Below, piece by piece: positions 1 through 9,360 of a stretch of 64,000 nt of DNA. The notes beneath the pieces were generated by a model. It ran no database searches. It was given only the letters and a program-made list of their open reading frames with translations, and was not told the DNA's origin. The DNA comes from Hyphobacterium indicum (GTDB lineage: Bacteria; Pseudomonadota; Alphaproteobacteria; Caulobacterales; Maricaulaceae). The stretch covers positions 310,001 through 374,000 of the forward strand of contig NZ_QBDX01000004.1 in the NCBI RefSeq assembly GCF_003129605.1, read 5' to 3'. Both the position numbers and the translations under genes were made by a program. Positions within the stretch are counted from its first letter, which is position 1. Every line of letters begins with the position of its first letter.

Positions 1-377
1 AAGGACAACACCCAGCGCGACCAGATCATATCCACGCTGTTGTCTGGCAGGACCAGCTGTCCCAGATCGGATTTCACGGTCTCGATATTGATCAGCCCGC
101 GTTGTTTGGCGCCCGCATTGACGGCATCCAGAAACAGCGCCGACTGATCGACCGCAATCACCTTGCCGGACGGACCGACGAGTTGCGCCAGATCAAAGCT
201 GGCATGGCCCGGCCCGCAGCCGATATCAAGCACGGTCATGCCCGGTTTCAGCCCGGCCCGCCGCCATCCGGCGAGGGCTCGTTCGCGCCAGATGGCGTGT
301 TGCTGGCCGAGGCGCAGGATTTCCTGCTGGCTGGCCCCGATGATGTAATCATCTTCCGGGAGGGCGGTCTGGCTCAT
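1..377 (-). CDS. class I SAM-dependent methyltransferase, 3' end cut by the window
   Basis: The first 125 residues of a class I methyltransferase are visible; the gene runs off the left edge. The SAM-binding glycine loop reads VLDIGCGPGHASF at about residues 49-61. It is followed by the ribose-binding acidic strand (KVIAVDQS) and by a motif-IV-like stretch (NSVDMIWSRWVLS), which is typical of small UbiE/ArsM-like methyltransferases. The start is the ATG at 377, preceded by a GGGGAT ribosome-binding site. The substrate cannot be told from this fragment. The fold assignment is firm and the specific function is unknown. Confidence 0.85.
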   Translation of the reverse strand, partial: MSQTALPEDDYIIGASQQEILRLGQQHAIWRERALAGWRRAGLKPGMTVLDIGCGPGHASFDLAQLVGPSGKVIAVDQSALFLDAVNAGAKQRGLINIETVKSDLGQLVLPDNSVDMIWSRWVLS

Positions 378-578
378 CTGCTTATCCCCGCAATGCGGCG
401 TGAATTGCCACATTTTTCCAGTTTTTGCGTTTTCGACTCCTACTACTACTACAATTATGGCGGTAGCAGCAGGACCGGAATGCAGGCCGGACGGGGACAT
501 AATGACGCCAGCGGCGCCAGTCTACCACCCGGAAGATGCGCCGGGGATTACGCCTCCGCGAACCGCAGGTGAAGCGCC

Positions 579-2078
579 CTATTCGCCGGTGATAAACCCG
601 TAATAGGCGTTCGACCGGTCCGCGCCATCGCGCAGATAATCGGCCTTGTGCTGCGACAGGCGGTCATCCGCATAATGCGCCACCGTCCGTTCCGTACCGG
701 AAAAACCATAGAGGTCAGCGGAATTCAGTCCGAAAATGCGGGTCTTCAATTCGCCATCCGATGCGCCCAGGGCGGGGAGCCCGAACCGGTCCTGCAGATC
801 GGCGGCCACCTCAATCCGGCGGAACGCCTCGATCTGCCATTGCGGGGACCCCCACCAGACGGCATCCGTCCCCCACAACACATGATCACCGCCCAGCCCC
901 TTCACCAGAATCGACATCATGGCCGCCGCCAGGCGCGGCTGCGTGATCGCACCCTGCCCGAAACTCGTGCCCACATCGGCATAGACATTGGAAACGCCGA
1001 ACCGTTCCGGGATATCGGCCAGATCACTGACCCATTCCATCCGTCCGGTCTCCTCGAATGCCGCGATAAATCCGGGATCGAACATCACCACCGGCCGCAT
1101 GGCGGCATGATAAATGATGAAATTCAGCTGCGGCCAGTCCTGCGCCGCCTTGCCGACATCGTCCACCGTGGCATAGGGCCAGAGATCCGGCATGCGCGTG
1201 GCATAATCGGCCGGCATCAGGCCCTTGTGGATACAGACATTGGTGATCCCCGCTTCCACCATGCGCTCATAGGCGGGATAGACGAGGGCTTCGTCATCCA
1301 GGCGCCAGGGGGCAATCGAGGTCGGCGACAGGGGATCGCCCACCGTATAGCCCTTCCAGCTGATCGGGCGGTGCACCTCGATCGCTTCTTCAAGGGCGTC
1401 CCACCAGCCATCCGCACCGGGATGGAAAGCGGCATGCCCCATCAGGCGCCGCGATCCGGCCGCGGAATTCAGGCGGGCGACATCACCGGCAATCTGCGCA
1501 TTGGTCAGGAACCGGCGCGCCGGATCATCCGACGTCGCGGTCGAGACAATCCCCACCGTCGTATCGCTGTCGAAATAGACCTCCTTGGCGAAATTCTCGA
1601 ACTTCAGATCGTCAAAGTCCGGGTCGCGTTGCGGAATACCATCCGCCTGCATGAAACGCGCAGCATTGCGGAAACCCAGAATGCCCGGCCAGTCATAATC
1701 ATCATGAACAAAATGCAGATGCCCGTCGAATATGAACTGGCCGGCATGACGCGCTGCCCATTCTGCGGCCGCACCCGTATCGGCGATCTCGTCCTGGGCG
1801 ACGGCATAACTCGCTCCGAAAACGGAATTGAGCGCGCCGAATGCCGCCGCCAAGCCGAAGCTCGATTGCAGGAAACGCCGCCGGTCCATGTCGAGCCGGG
1901 GCGCAAAGCGGTCCGCGAGATCAAAAAGCGCGGCCTCGACCCGCCGCTGGTCCTCCGTCTGCGGCAGCGGCGAATACTCGCCATTGGACATGATCCGTGT
2001 CGGAATCGGCAGGCCGGCCTCGCGCGGCCCTGCCAGTTGACCCTTGGCTTCTTTATCAGCCCTGAACCAGTCGCTCAT
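579..2078 (-). CDS. exported amidohydrolase-family protein with an internal twin-arginine segment
   Basis: A 499-residue protein of the metal-dependent TIM-barrel hydrolase group (Amidohydro_2-like). The metal-binding HxH is in FDGHLHF (H120, H122). Later barrel-like strands include NVCIHKGLMP and a terminal HVLWGTDAVWWGSPQW, whose Asp is the likely fifth metal ligand. A Tat-type segment (DRRRFLQSS followed by a hydrophobic stretch ending in an AVAQ-like site) lies at residues 65-95, not at the N terminus, behind a hydrophilic extension of about 60 residues containing SNGEYSPLPQT. Export is therefore inferred, and the mature N terminus is uncertain. It stands alone, with an operator-like palindrome 43 bases upstream. 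The substrate is unknown. Confidence 0.82.
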   Translation of the reverse strand: MSDWFRADKEAKGQLAGPREAGLPIPTRIMSNGEYSPLPQTEDQRRVEAALFDLADRFAPRLDMDRRRFLQSSFGLAAAFGALNSVFGASYAVAQDEIADTGAAAEWAARHAGQFIFDGHLHFVHDDYDWPGILGFRNAARFMQADGIPQRDPDFDDLKFENFAKEVYFDSDTTVGIVSTATSDDPARRFLTNAQIAGDVARLNSAAGSRRLMGHAAFHPGADGWWDALEEAIEVHRPISWKGYTVGDPLSPTSIAPWRLDDEALVYPAYERMVEAGITNVCIHKGLMPADYATRMPDLWPYATVDDVGKAAQDWPQLNFIIYHAAMRPVVMFDPGFIAAFEETGRMEWVSDLADIPERFGVSNVYADVGTSFGQGAITQPRLAAAMMSILVKGLGGDHVLWGTDAVWWGSPQWQIEAFRRIEVAADLQDRFGLPALGASDGELKTRIFGLNSADLYGFSGTERTVAHYADDRLSQHKADYLRDGADRSNAYYGFITGE

Positions 2079-2120
2079 GCGTCTCTCCCCATTTTTGCGG
2101 CAATCCTATCGGCCGCGGAA

Positions 2121-2139
2121 TTATTCATCACATGAATAA
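2121..2139. promoter_or_regulatory. perfect 8-3-8 palindrome upstream of the amidohydrolase
   Basis: TTATTCAT-CAC-ATGAATAA is a perfect inverted repeat 43 bases ahead of the amidohydrolase start and 168 bases ahead of the divergent gene at 2307. Its AT richness stands out from the surrounding GC-rich DNA. Length and position suit a dimeric repressor or activator site. No regulator gene is adjacent, so the cognate factor is unknown. Confidence 0.5.
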
Positions 2140-2306
2140 CCGGTAAGAGACTTCACCTCCGTGCGAGCCCGGAGCCCGGCTTTATTCTTCAGGCGCAACC
2201 GCCTGTCCGGAATGCCTCTCACCACAGCTTGCAGCTTCGCACCGGGCATGTGACCGTACATGTCTGCCGCGCCGGTTATCGCCGCGACGCCAATGGGGGC
2301 CACAAC

Positions 2307-2918
2307 ATGAAATCCGAGATCAACGCGCTTACCGCCCGGATCCGGGAGCTGGAAGCCGAGCTGGAGGAGAAGCTGATCGAGCGCCGCCGCGATCTGGAAT
2401 ACAAATGGTCACACGGGCGGGCGGTCTTCAGCCGCGAGGTGAAAGAACGCCAGCGCAAGCTGAAAATCTCCGCCGGGCGCTTTTTCGCGACATCGGGCTT
2501 CTGGGAAATCCTCACTTCGCCCTTCATCTATGCGGTGACGATCCCGCTGGTCCTGCTGGATATTTTCGCCAGCGCCTTCCAGGCGGTCTGTTTCCGCGTC
2601 TATGGCATAAGGCAGGTCAAACGCCGCGACTATGTCGTCTTCGACCGCCACCGCCTCGCCTATCTGAACGTCATGCAGAAGATCAACTGCACCTATTGCG
2701 CCTATGCCAATGGCGTCCTCGCCTATGTTCTCGAAATCGCTTCGCGCACCGAGCAATACTGGTGCCCGATCAAGCATGCCGAGCGGGTAAAGGGCACGCA
2801 CAAGCGCTATGATACCTTCCTCGAATTCGGCGATGTCCGCTCTTATCCGGACGCCCTGCAGGAACAGCGTAAAGCGCTGAAAGCCGAACAGGATGATGAC
2901 CGTGAGCGGTCAGGCTGA
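2307..2918 (+). CDS. conserved membrane-associated protein of unknown function with CxxC...CxxxH motif
   Basis: A 203-residue protein that I recognise only as a conserved hypothetical type. It starts with a basic/acidic helical segment (residues 1-55, coiled-coil-like), followed by a hydrophobic region (about 68-98, one or two membrane passes). The C-terminal half carries NCTYCAYANGV (C128, C131) and YWCPIKHAER (C153, H157), a spacing that could bind a metal or a cofactor. The start chosen is the ATG at 2307, which has GGGGG about 9 bases upstream; the open frame extends further 5' without support. It is monocistronic. Confidence that it is a gene is high; its function is not known. Confidence 0.8.
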   Translation: MKSEINALTARIRELEAELEEKLIERRRDLEYKWSHGRAVFSREVKERQRKLKISAGRFFATSGFWEILTSPFIYAVTIPLVLLDIFASAFQAVCFRVYGIRQVKRRDYVVFDRHRLAYLNVMQKINCTYCAYANGVLAYVLEIASRTEQYWCPIKHAERVKGTHKRYDTFLEFGDVRSYPDALQEQRKALKAEQDDDRERSG

Positions 2919-3380
2919 CATCGGAAGACAGGGACAGCGGACCTGCCGCATACACCAACCGCCCGTCTCTTCCCTCTTTCGAGGATAGCGGCGGGCGGCG
3001 GCGCGGGGGGATTTTCCGTTTCCGGTCTTTCCCCGTTGCTGGTCCGGTTTCCGTGCCGTGTCGCCGGTTTGATCCTTTGACGGGCCGGTTTTCCGGGCCT
3101 GTTCCTTTCCGTTCGGGTTTAAGCCCGTCCGGTCCGGAACCCTCCAGCGCTCTGCTGCTTTGACACAGCGGCCATCTGAAGGACCGGTTTCCGTTGATCT
3201 GCCCTGTGAAGACCAGATCCCGGTGTGTCCCGATGGCTGAAGGAAACGCCTGAAACGCGGCCCGGTCAATCAATCCCCCTTCGATTCGTGTGGATAACGA
3301 ATCGCTTTCCGGGGAAAAGTCCAAATACGGATTATTTTTCGCGGAGCTAGGGCGCAACGGGTTTTTGTCACCTTTCGCTT
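2919..3380. other. non-coding stretch containing a DnaA box framed by GANTC sites
   Basis: No convincing gene lies between the unknown protein and the FadJ terminator; the frames here have poor codon usage and no ribosome-binding sites. At 3283-3303 the sequence is GATTCG, then TGTGGATAA, then CGAATC. This is a perfect consensus DnaA box (complement TTATCCACA) exactly enclosed by an inverted pair of GANTC sites, the CcrM methylation motif of Caulobacterales. The rest is unremarkable GC-rich spacer. Confidence 0.6.
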
Positions 3381-3482
3381 CGTCATTCCGGGGCGCGCCG
3401 CAGGCGCGAACCCGGAACCCATTCCGTAACGTCACCCTTACAGCATGGGTCCCGGACAAGGCTTCGCCTTTCCGGGATGACG
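3381..3482. repeat. REP-like foldback repeat
   Basis: Outer arms CGTCATTCCGG (3381-3391) and CCGGGATGACG (3472-3482) pair with one mismatch. Inside are GCGCGCC/GGCGCG and CCCGGAA/TCCCGGA arms, giving a branched hairpin of about 100 bases. This layout is typical of dispersed intergenic palindromic repeats in alphaproteobacteria. It lies between convergent genes. Confidence 0.6.
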
Positions 3483-3504
3483 CATTTGGATCTGTCCAGC
3501 GCCC

Positions 3505-3632
3505 TTCCCTCCCCCGTGAAGGGGGGGGGGGGGGGAGGAGAAACCAATCAACCTTTTGTTGAGTGGCAAGCGAACGTTTGCTAGTTTCTCCCCCCGTTTA
3601 CGGGGGGGAGTGCCCCGGACCTGACCCGGGGC
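3505..3632. repeat. G/C-tract foldback repeat with a run of 15 G
   Basis: A cluster of tract-based hairpins: CCTCCCCC...GGGGG at 3508-3535, ending in an uninterrupted run of 15 G (3521-3535); a hairpin CTCCCCCCG-TTTA-CGGGGGGGAG (3588-3610); and GCCCCGG...CCGGGGC (3612-3632). It resembles the foldbacks at 34837 and 42015. The homopolymer length may be an assembly uncertainty. Confidence 0.55.
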
Positions 3633-3651
3633 GAGGGGAGCAAAGCGCCAC

Positions 3652-3681
3652 AAAAAAGCCGGACGCCTTTCAGCGCCCGGC
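3652..3681 (-). terminator. intrinsic terminator of the beta-oxidation operon
   Basis: Read on the minus strand, GCCGGGCGC pairs with GCGTCCGGC around a six-base loop and is followed directly by six T. It lies 31 bases past the FadJ stop, as expected for the end of this operon. Confidence 0.8.
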
Positions 3682-3712
3682 CCTTCTCTGCGTTGCTCCC
3701 GGTCCCTCCGGT

Positions 3713-5902
3713 CTACGCCGCAGCCTGTGTGCCGCCAAAGCGGCCATAGAAGGTCTCGCCCTTTGCGGCCATGTCGCGCAGGAGATCGGGCACCTTGAAC
3801 GGCTCGCCGAAATCCTTCGCCATCTGGTCGGCCTTCTCGACAAAGGCCTTCGCACCAATCGTGTCGATAAAGGACAGCACCCCGCCGGTATAGGGCGCAA
3901 AGCCCCAGGCGAGGATGGAGCCGACATCCGCTTCGCGCGGATCCTTGACCACGCCCTCTTCCATGCAGCGCGCCGCTTCAATGGCCTGCGCATAGAGGAT
4001 GCGGTCTTTCACTTCCTGCACGTCCGGCTGAACGGATTTCAGACCGTCCACCGCGAACTGGTTCAGCTCCGGCCACAGGCTCTTCGACTTGTCCTCGGCA
4101 TAATCATAAAAGCCCTTGCCGGTCTTGCGGCCATAGCGGCCCAGCTCGTACATCTTGGTGATGATCGGATCGGATTTGCCGGCCACGTAGGCCGCGCCGA
4201 GATCCTTTTTCGTCTGCTCCTGGATTTTCCAGGCCAGATCGATGGCGGTCATGTCCATCAATTCCATCGCGCCCATCGGCATGCCCGCCATGCGGGTGCC
4301 ATTCTCGATCAGCGCCGGGGCATAGCCCTCTGACAGCATGGCCAGACCCTGTTCGCCAAAGCGCATCACGCAGCGATTGCAATAGAAGCCGCGCGTGTCG
4401 GAGACGACGATCGGCGTCTTCTTGATCTTTGTGACGAAATCAATCGCCCGCGAGATGGAACGGTCGCCGGACTTGTCGCCGACAATCACCTCCACCAGCA
4501 TCATCTTCTCGACCGGCGAGAAGAAGTGGATGCCGCAGAAATTTTCCGGCCGTGACGAGGCCTCCGACAGCGAGGTGATCGGAATGGTCGAGGTGTTGGA
4601 GCCGAAGATCGCGTCTTCGGCCATGTGTTCCTCGGCCATTTTCGTGATCTTGTGCTTGAGTTCGGAATTCTCGAACACCGCCTCGACCACGAGCTCGCAA
4701 TCCTTCAGCAGGGAATAATCCGTGGTCGGCGTGATCAGCGCGGCCATGGCATCGGCCTTTTCCTGCGTGACCTTGCCGCGCGCCACACCCTTGGCGAAAT
4801 GATCAACCGCGTGCTGCTTGCCCTTGTCCGCGCCTTCCTGGTTGACGTCGATCAGGATGACTTCCAGCCCGGCCTGGGCCGAGACGGTGGCAATGCCCGC
4901 GCCCATGAAGCCGGCGCCGATGACGGCAATCTTCGAGATGTCCTCGCGCTGTGTGCCGGCCGGACGCGCCCCGCCCTTGTCCAGCGCCTGCTTGGACAGG
5001 AAGATGGAGCGGATCATGTTGCGGCTTTCCGGCCGCATCAAAAGCTTGGTGAAATAGCGGCTTTCAATCCGCAAGCCCGCATCAATCGGCACCTGGATGC
5101 CTTCATAGACACAAGACAGGATATAGCGCTGGGCCGGGTAATTGCCCTTGGTTTCCTTCAGCAGCATCGGATTGGCGGCGCCGAATGTCTGCATGCCCGC
5201 CGGCGTATAGACCGCCCCGCCCGGCATTTTGAACTTGTCCTGGTCCCAGGGCTGTTTCGCGCCAATCGGATCGGCTTTCACCAGCTCTTTCGCCTTGGCG
5301 ACAATCTCGGCCAGCGGCGCAATCTCGTGGACGACGCCCTGTTCCTTGGCCTTTTCCGCATCCAGCTGCTTGCCCTGCAGCATGATCGGCGCGGCATTCA
5401 TCACCCCCATCAGGCGCGGCAGGCGCTGTGTGCCGCCACCGCCCGGCAGAACGCCGACCAGCGCTTCCGGCAGGCCCAGCTTGGCCCCGGTATCATTGGC
5501 CATGACGCGGTAATGACAGGCCAGCGTGACCTCGAACCCGCCACCCAGCGCCAGACCATTGATGGCCGCCGCAATCGGCTTGCCGCAGGTTTCCAGCTGG
5601 CGCAGCTGCGCATTCAGGCGGAAGGCCATGTCGAAGAGTTTCTGCTTGGCTTCGTCTTCCGACAGGCCCGACAGATCCATCATGCCGCTGCCCAGCTCGG
5701 ACAGATCCGCCCCGGCGCAGAAGGCTTTCTTGCCGGAGGTGATGACCGCGCCCTTGATGGCGTCATCGGTCGAGATTTTCTCGACCAGCTCGCCCAGCTC
5801 GGACATGACGCCCGCAGACAGCACATTCATCGAGACATTCGGGCTGTCAAAAGTGATCAGCGCAATGCCGTCACCGTCGAGTTCAAATTTGAAATGGTTC
5901 AT
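3713..5902 (-). CDS. fadJ: multifunctional fatty-acid oxidation protein (enoyl-CoA hydratase / 3-hydroxyacyl-CoA dehydrogenase)
   Basis: About 729 residues; FadB/FadJ alpha subunit that hydrates trans-2-enoyl-CoA and oxidises the L-3-hydroxyacyl-CoA with NAD. The crotonase half (residues 1-190) has the oxyanion-hole region (FCAGADLSEL) and the two catalytic glutamates in GGGFEVTLA (E124) and GLPEALVGVLPGGGGTQR (E146). The dehydrogenase half begins with the Rossmann loop IAVIGAGFMGAGIA and has the catalytic His in GIHFFSPVEKMMLVEVI, then the C-terminal HCDH domain. I chose the ATG at 5902 because family members begin like this (MxxFKFE). A GTG at 5914 is possible and would overlap the upstream stop by 8 bases. 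It is the last gene of the operon and its product should work with the thiolase at 6956-8164. The symbol could equally be fadB. Confidence 0.95.
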   Translation of the reverse strand: MNHFKFELDGDGIALITFDSPNVSMNVLSAGVMSELGELVEKISTDDAIKGAVITSGKKAFCAGADLSELGSGMMDLSGLSEDEAKQKLFDMAFRLNAQLRQLETCGKPIAAAINGLALGGGFEVTLACHYRVMANDTGAKLGLPEALVGVLPGGGGTQRLPRLMGVMNAAPIMLQGKQLDAEKAKEQGVVHEIAPLAEIVAKAKELVKADPIGAKQPWDQDKFKMPGGAVYTPAGMQTFGAANPMLLKETKGNYPAQRYILSCVYEGIQVPIDAGLRIESRYFTKLLMRPESRNMIRSIFLSKQALDKGGARPAGTQREDISKIAVIGAGFMGAGIATVSAQAGLEVILIDVNQEGADKGKQHAVDHFAKGVARGKVTQEKADAMAALITPTTDYSLLKDCELVVEAVFENSELKHKITKMAEEHMAEDAIFGSNTSTIPITSLSEASSRPENFCGIHFFSPVEKMMLVEVIVGDKSGDRSISRAIDFVTKIKKTPIVVSDTRGFYCNRCVMRFGEQGLAMLSEGYAPALIENGTRMAGMPMGAMELMDMTAIDLAWKIQEQTKKDLGAAYVAGKSDPIITKMYELGRYGRKTGKGFYDYAEDKSKSLWPELNQFAVDGLKSVQPDVQEVKDRILYAQAIEAARCMEEGVVKDPREADVGSILAWGFAPYTGGVLSFIDTIGAKAFVEKADQMAKDFGEPFKVPDLLRDMAAKGETFYGRFGGTQAAA

Positions 5903-5906
5903 GGGT

Positions 5907-6812
5907 TTAGTCACTCCGTTCCTGAGTGTTGTTTCGCAGTTGGTTGCGATCGATTAAGGCTTCGCGACTGGGGTGGCAGGCCGCCACCAAAAATCGTTCG
6001 TCTATGGTTGTGAAAGAGGGTGTTTCGATTTGGGCGACTTGGATTGGGTTTCCAGCGCAAGCGATCCAAAATCTTGTTTCGTCGTGGTTTGCCGCCGCAA
6101 ATGCTGTTCTGCCACAGGCAAACGAATGATCAGCGCTATCAAACCGGAAGACAGATTCGACCGTGGTCAAATTTAGCTCTGCAGGAAGACCTTCTTGCCA
6201 TCCGGGCGCTATACTGTTGCCTTCGCAATTATCGTCCCGTCCAAGCCAAGGCCATGCCATGCCGTTCACATTTGGAGCGCCAGCGAATTGATTTGATACC
6301 GGTTCCTCCGCGTTCTCGGACGTCATCTCTTGAAGCGGAAGAGCTATTTCGGCCAGCTGGTTGCTCGGGGCACGACTTCGACCGATGTTCCTATCGCAGG
6401 CGGTAATCATAATCCTCGAGTCTGTGAAAGTATCTGTTTCGGTTCGATAAGCAGAAATTTGTGGCGTAGAGCCGTCGCACAGAAGCCAAAATTCCAGCGG
6501 ATCATGCGAACGGATCGCGAAGTATTGTGCCTGGCAGCCTGAAACGAACTCGCGCCAAAAAGTTTGCTCGGAGATTTCCAAAGGCAAACCGCTTCTCCAA
6601 TTTGGAAAACGGTCTGCCAACCCAATTGCGTCAAAGCTATCCCAACTTTCGTCAGATCCGCTTTGAAAGTGACCACAATGATTGTCCCTACCCGGCCAAT
6701 TCAATGGGGCCTCCAAAGCCTGCATTTCGGAATAGTCAATCGCTTCCCGCTCCGGGGCACTCGCGCAAGCCATCGCCAGAAACGGCAGGCATATGAGTGC
6801 CAGCCGGATCAT
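5907..6812 (-). CDS. putative lipoprotein with an internal duplication; function unknown
   Basis: A 301-residue protein with a lipoprotein signal (lipobox LAMAC, C16). The rest is two related halves: residues 38-140 and 187-280. Both contain a GRD(N/D)xC start, a W..GLP..L stretch, then FW(L/I)xC and a terminal xxAC(D/H). Four cysteines match between halves: 46/196, 93/233, 112/252 and 139/279, which suggests two disulfides per repeat in the periplasm. Codon usage and base composition are clearly less GC-rich than in the neighbours. It sits four bases upstream of FadJ, so it is co-transcribed with it, but nothing suggests a role in fatty-acid oxidation. I do not recognise the family. Confidence 0.8.
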   Translation of the reverse strand: MIRLALICLPFLAMACASAPEREAIDYSEMQALEAPLNWPGRDNHCGHFQSGSDESWDSFDAIGLADRFPNWRSGLPLEISEQTFWREFVSGCQAQYFAIRSHDPLEFWLLCDGSTPQISAYRTETDTFTDSRIMITACDRNIGRSRAPSNQLAEIALPLQEMTSENAEEPVSNQFAGAPNVNGMAWPWLGRDDNCEGNSIAPGWQEGLPAELNLTTVESVFRFDSADHSFACGRTAFAAANHDETRFWIACAGNPIQVAQIETPSFTTIDERFLVAACHPSREALIDRNQLRNNTQERSD

Positions 6813-6858
6813 GTCTCGGTTGCTTCCCTGTCGCTCATCGTGTCCTGTCCTTTCCGGT

Positions 6859-6943
6859 CCTTCGAGGCCCGCTGCGCGGGCACCTCAGGATGAGGTAACC
6901 AGTTGAACCTCACCCTGAGGAAGCCGTCAGGCCGTCTCGAAGG
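6859..6943. repeat. REP-like intergenic repeat (CCTTCGAG family)
   Basis: Outer arms CCTTCGAG (6859-6866) and CTCGAAGG (6936-6943) enclose two short hairpins: CCTCA-GGA-TGAGG (6883-6895) and CCTCA-CCC-TGAGG (6908-6920). The left half closely matches the element at 30777, so this family has at least two copies in the window. It lies within the operon, between thiolase and lipoprotein. Confidence 0.7.
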
Positions 6944-6955
6944 GCGCAGGTTCAA

Positions 6956-8164
<1,209 letters not shown>

Positions 8165-8193
8165 ATTGGGAATCTCCCGTTGAATTCTCGTGT

Positions 8194-9360
8194 TTAAAGC
8201 GTCCGTGAAATCAGCAGCTTCATGATCTCGTTCGTGCCGCCATAGATGCGCTGCACGCGGGCATCGCGCCACATGCGCGCCACCGGATATTCATTCATGA
8301 AGCCATAGCCGCCATGCAGCTGCACGCATTCATCGATCAGCTCGCACTGCGTGTCCGACACCCAGTATTTCGCCATCGAGGCAGTCGCCGCATCCAGCTC
8401 GCCCTTGAGCAGGAGATCGGAACAATGCTGGCAGAACACCTCGGCAATCGTCGCCTTGGTCTTCAGCTCGGCCAGTTTGAATTGCGTGTTCTGGAAGCCA
8501 ATGATCGGTTTTCCGAAAGCGTGGCGCTCCTTGACATAGCGGATGGTCTCGTCCAGCGCGCGCTTCATCATGCCGACGCCCTGAACGGCGATCTGCAGGC
8601 GCTCCTGCGGCAATTGCTGCATCAGCTGGATGAAGCCCTGGCCCTCTTCGGGTCCCAGCAGCGCATCGGCCGGCACCCACATATCGTCGAAGAAAAGCTC
8701 GGCCGTGTCCTGGCCCTTGAGGCCGACCTTGTCGAGCAGACGCCCGCGGCGGAAGCCTTCCAGCCCGTCCGTCTCGACCATGAACAGCGAGGTGCCCTTG
8801 GCGCCCGCGGCCGGATCGGTCTTGGCCACGACGATGATGAAATTCGCCGTGCCGCCATTGGTGATGAAGGTCTTGGAACCGTTGATCCGGTATCCGTTGC
8901 CGTCCTTCTTCGCCGTCGTCTTGATGCCCTGGAGGTCAGAGCCCGCCGCCGGTTCCGACATGGCGATCGCGCCGACATATTCGCCGGAAATCATTTTCGG
9001 CAGGAGACGCTTCTTCTGCTCTTCCGAGCCGTAATGCCAGATATAGGGGGCGACGATGGAATTGTGCAGCGACGCGCCCCAGCCATCGACACCCAGTTCG
9101 GACACCGCCATGTGGAAGACATAGTCGTGACGCCAGTCCCCGCCGGCACCGCCATATTCTTCCGGCGCGGCCGGGCAGAGCAGGCCGGCTTCACCCGCCC
9201 TGGTCCAGACCTCGCGGTCGACAACGCCTTCCTTCTCCCAGCGCTCGCCATGCGGCAGGCATTCCTTCTCGATGAAGCCCTTGACCGCTTCATAGAAGAT
9301 ATTGACGTCTTCCTGGTCGAGCCATTCGGGACGTTTGACGTTGAGGGGATCTGCCAGCAT
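8194..9360 (-). CDS. acyl-CoA dehydrogenase
   Basis: A 388-residue flavoprotein of the standard acyl-CoA dehydrogenase fold, introducing the trans-2 double bond into acyl-CoA. Signature 1 ([16 protein letters not shown]) binds FAD and substrate. The C-terminal signature [22 protein letters not shown] and the closing [16 protein letters not shown] are diagnostic. Its ATG abuts the TAA of the upstream dehydrogenase (TAAATG), so the two are translationally coupled. Chain-length preference is unknown; sequences of this type act on long- or medium-chain substrates. Confidence 0.93.
   Translation of the reverse strand: MLADPLNVKRPEWLDQEDVNIFYEAVKGFIEKECLPHGERWEKEGVVDREVWTRAGEAGLLCPAAPEEYGGAGGDWRHDYVFHMAVSELGVDGWGASLHNSIVAPYIWHYGSEEQKKRLLPKMISGEYVGAIAMSEPAAGSDLQGIKTTAKKDGNGYRINGSKTFITNGGTANFIIVVAKTDPAAGAKGTSLFMVETDGLEGFRRGRLLDKVGLKGQDTAELFFDDMWVPADALLGPEEGQGFIQLMQQLPQERLQIAVQGVGMMKRALDETIRYVKERHAFGKPIIGFQNTQFKLAELKTKATIAEVFCQHCSDLLLKGELDAATASMAKYWVSDTQCELIDECVQLHGGYGFMNEYPVARMWRDARVQRIYGGTNEIMKLLISRTL

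Noticed and set aside
392-572. Possible leader peptide with a Tyr run (four TAC codons at about 440-452, YYYYNY).
   Set aside because: No biosynthetic gene follows on the plus strand, and there is no terminator-antiterminator pair; this is simply the upstream region of the partial methyltransferase with a short TAC repeat.
648-2135. Long open frame antisense to the amidohydrolase gene (also similar ones opposite fadJ, thiolase and the helicase).
   Set aside because: These frames are the predictable shadow of GC-rich codon usage: arginine- and histidine-rich products, no ribosome-binding sites, no family resemblance.
3283-3303. Chromosome replication origin.
   Set aside because: Only one DnaA box is present, there is no AT-rich unwinding region, and no dnaA, dnaN, hemE or parAB is nearby.
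2919-3650. Short open frames in the 0.8 kb gap.
   Set aside because: Poor codon bias, no ribosome-binding sites, and frames pass through hairpin repeats and the G15 run.
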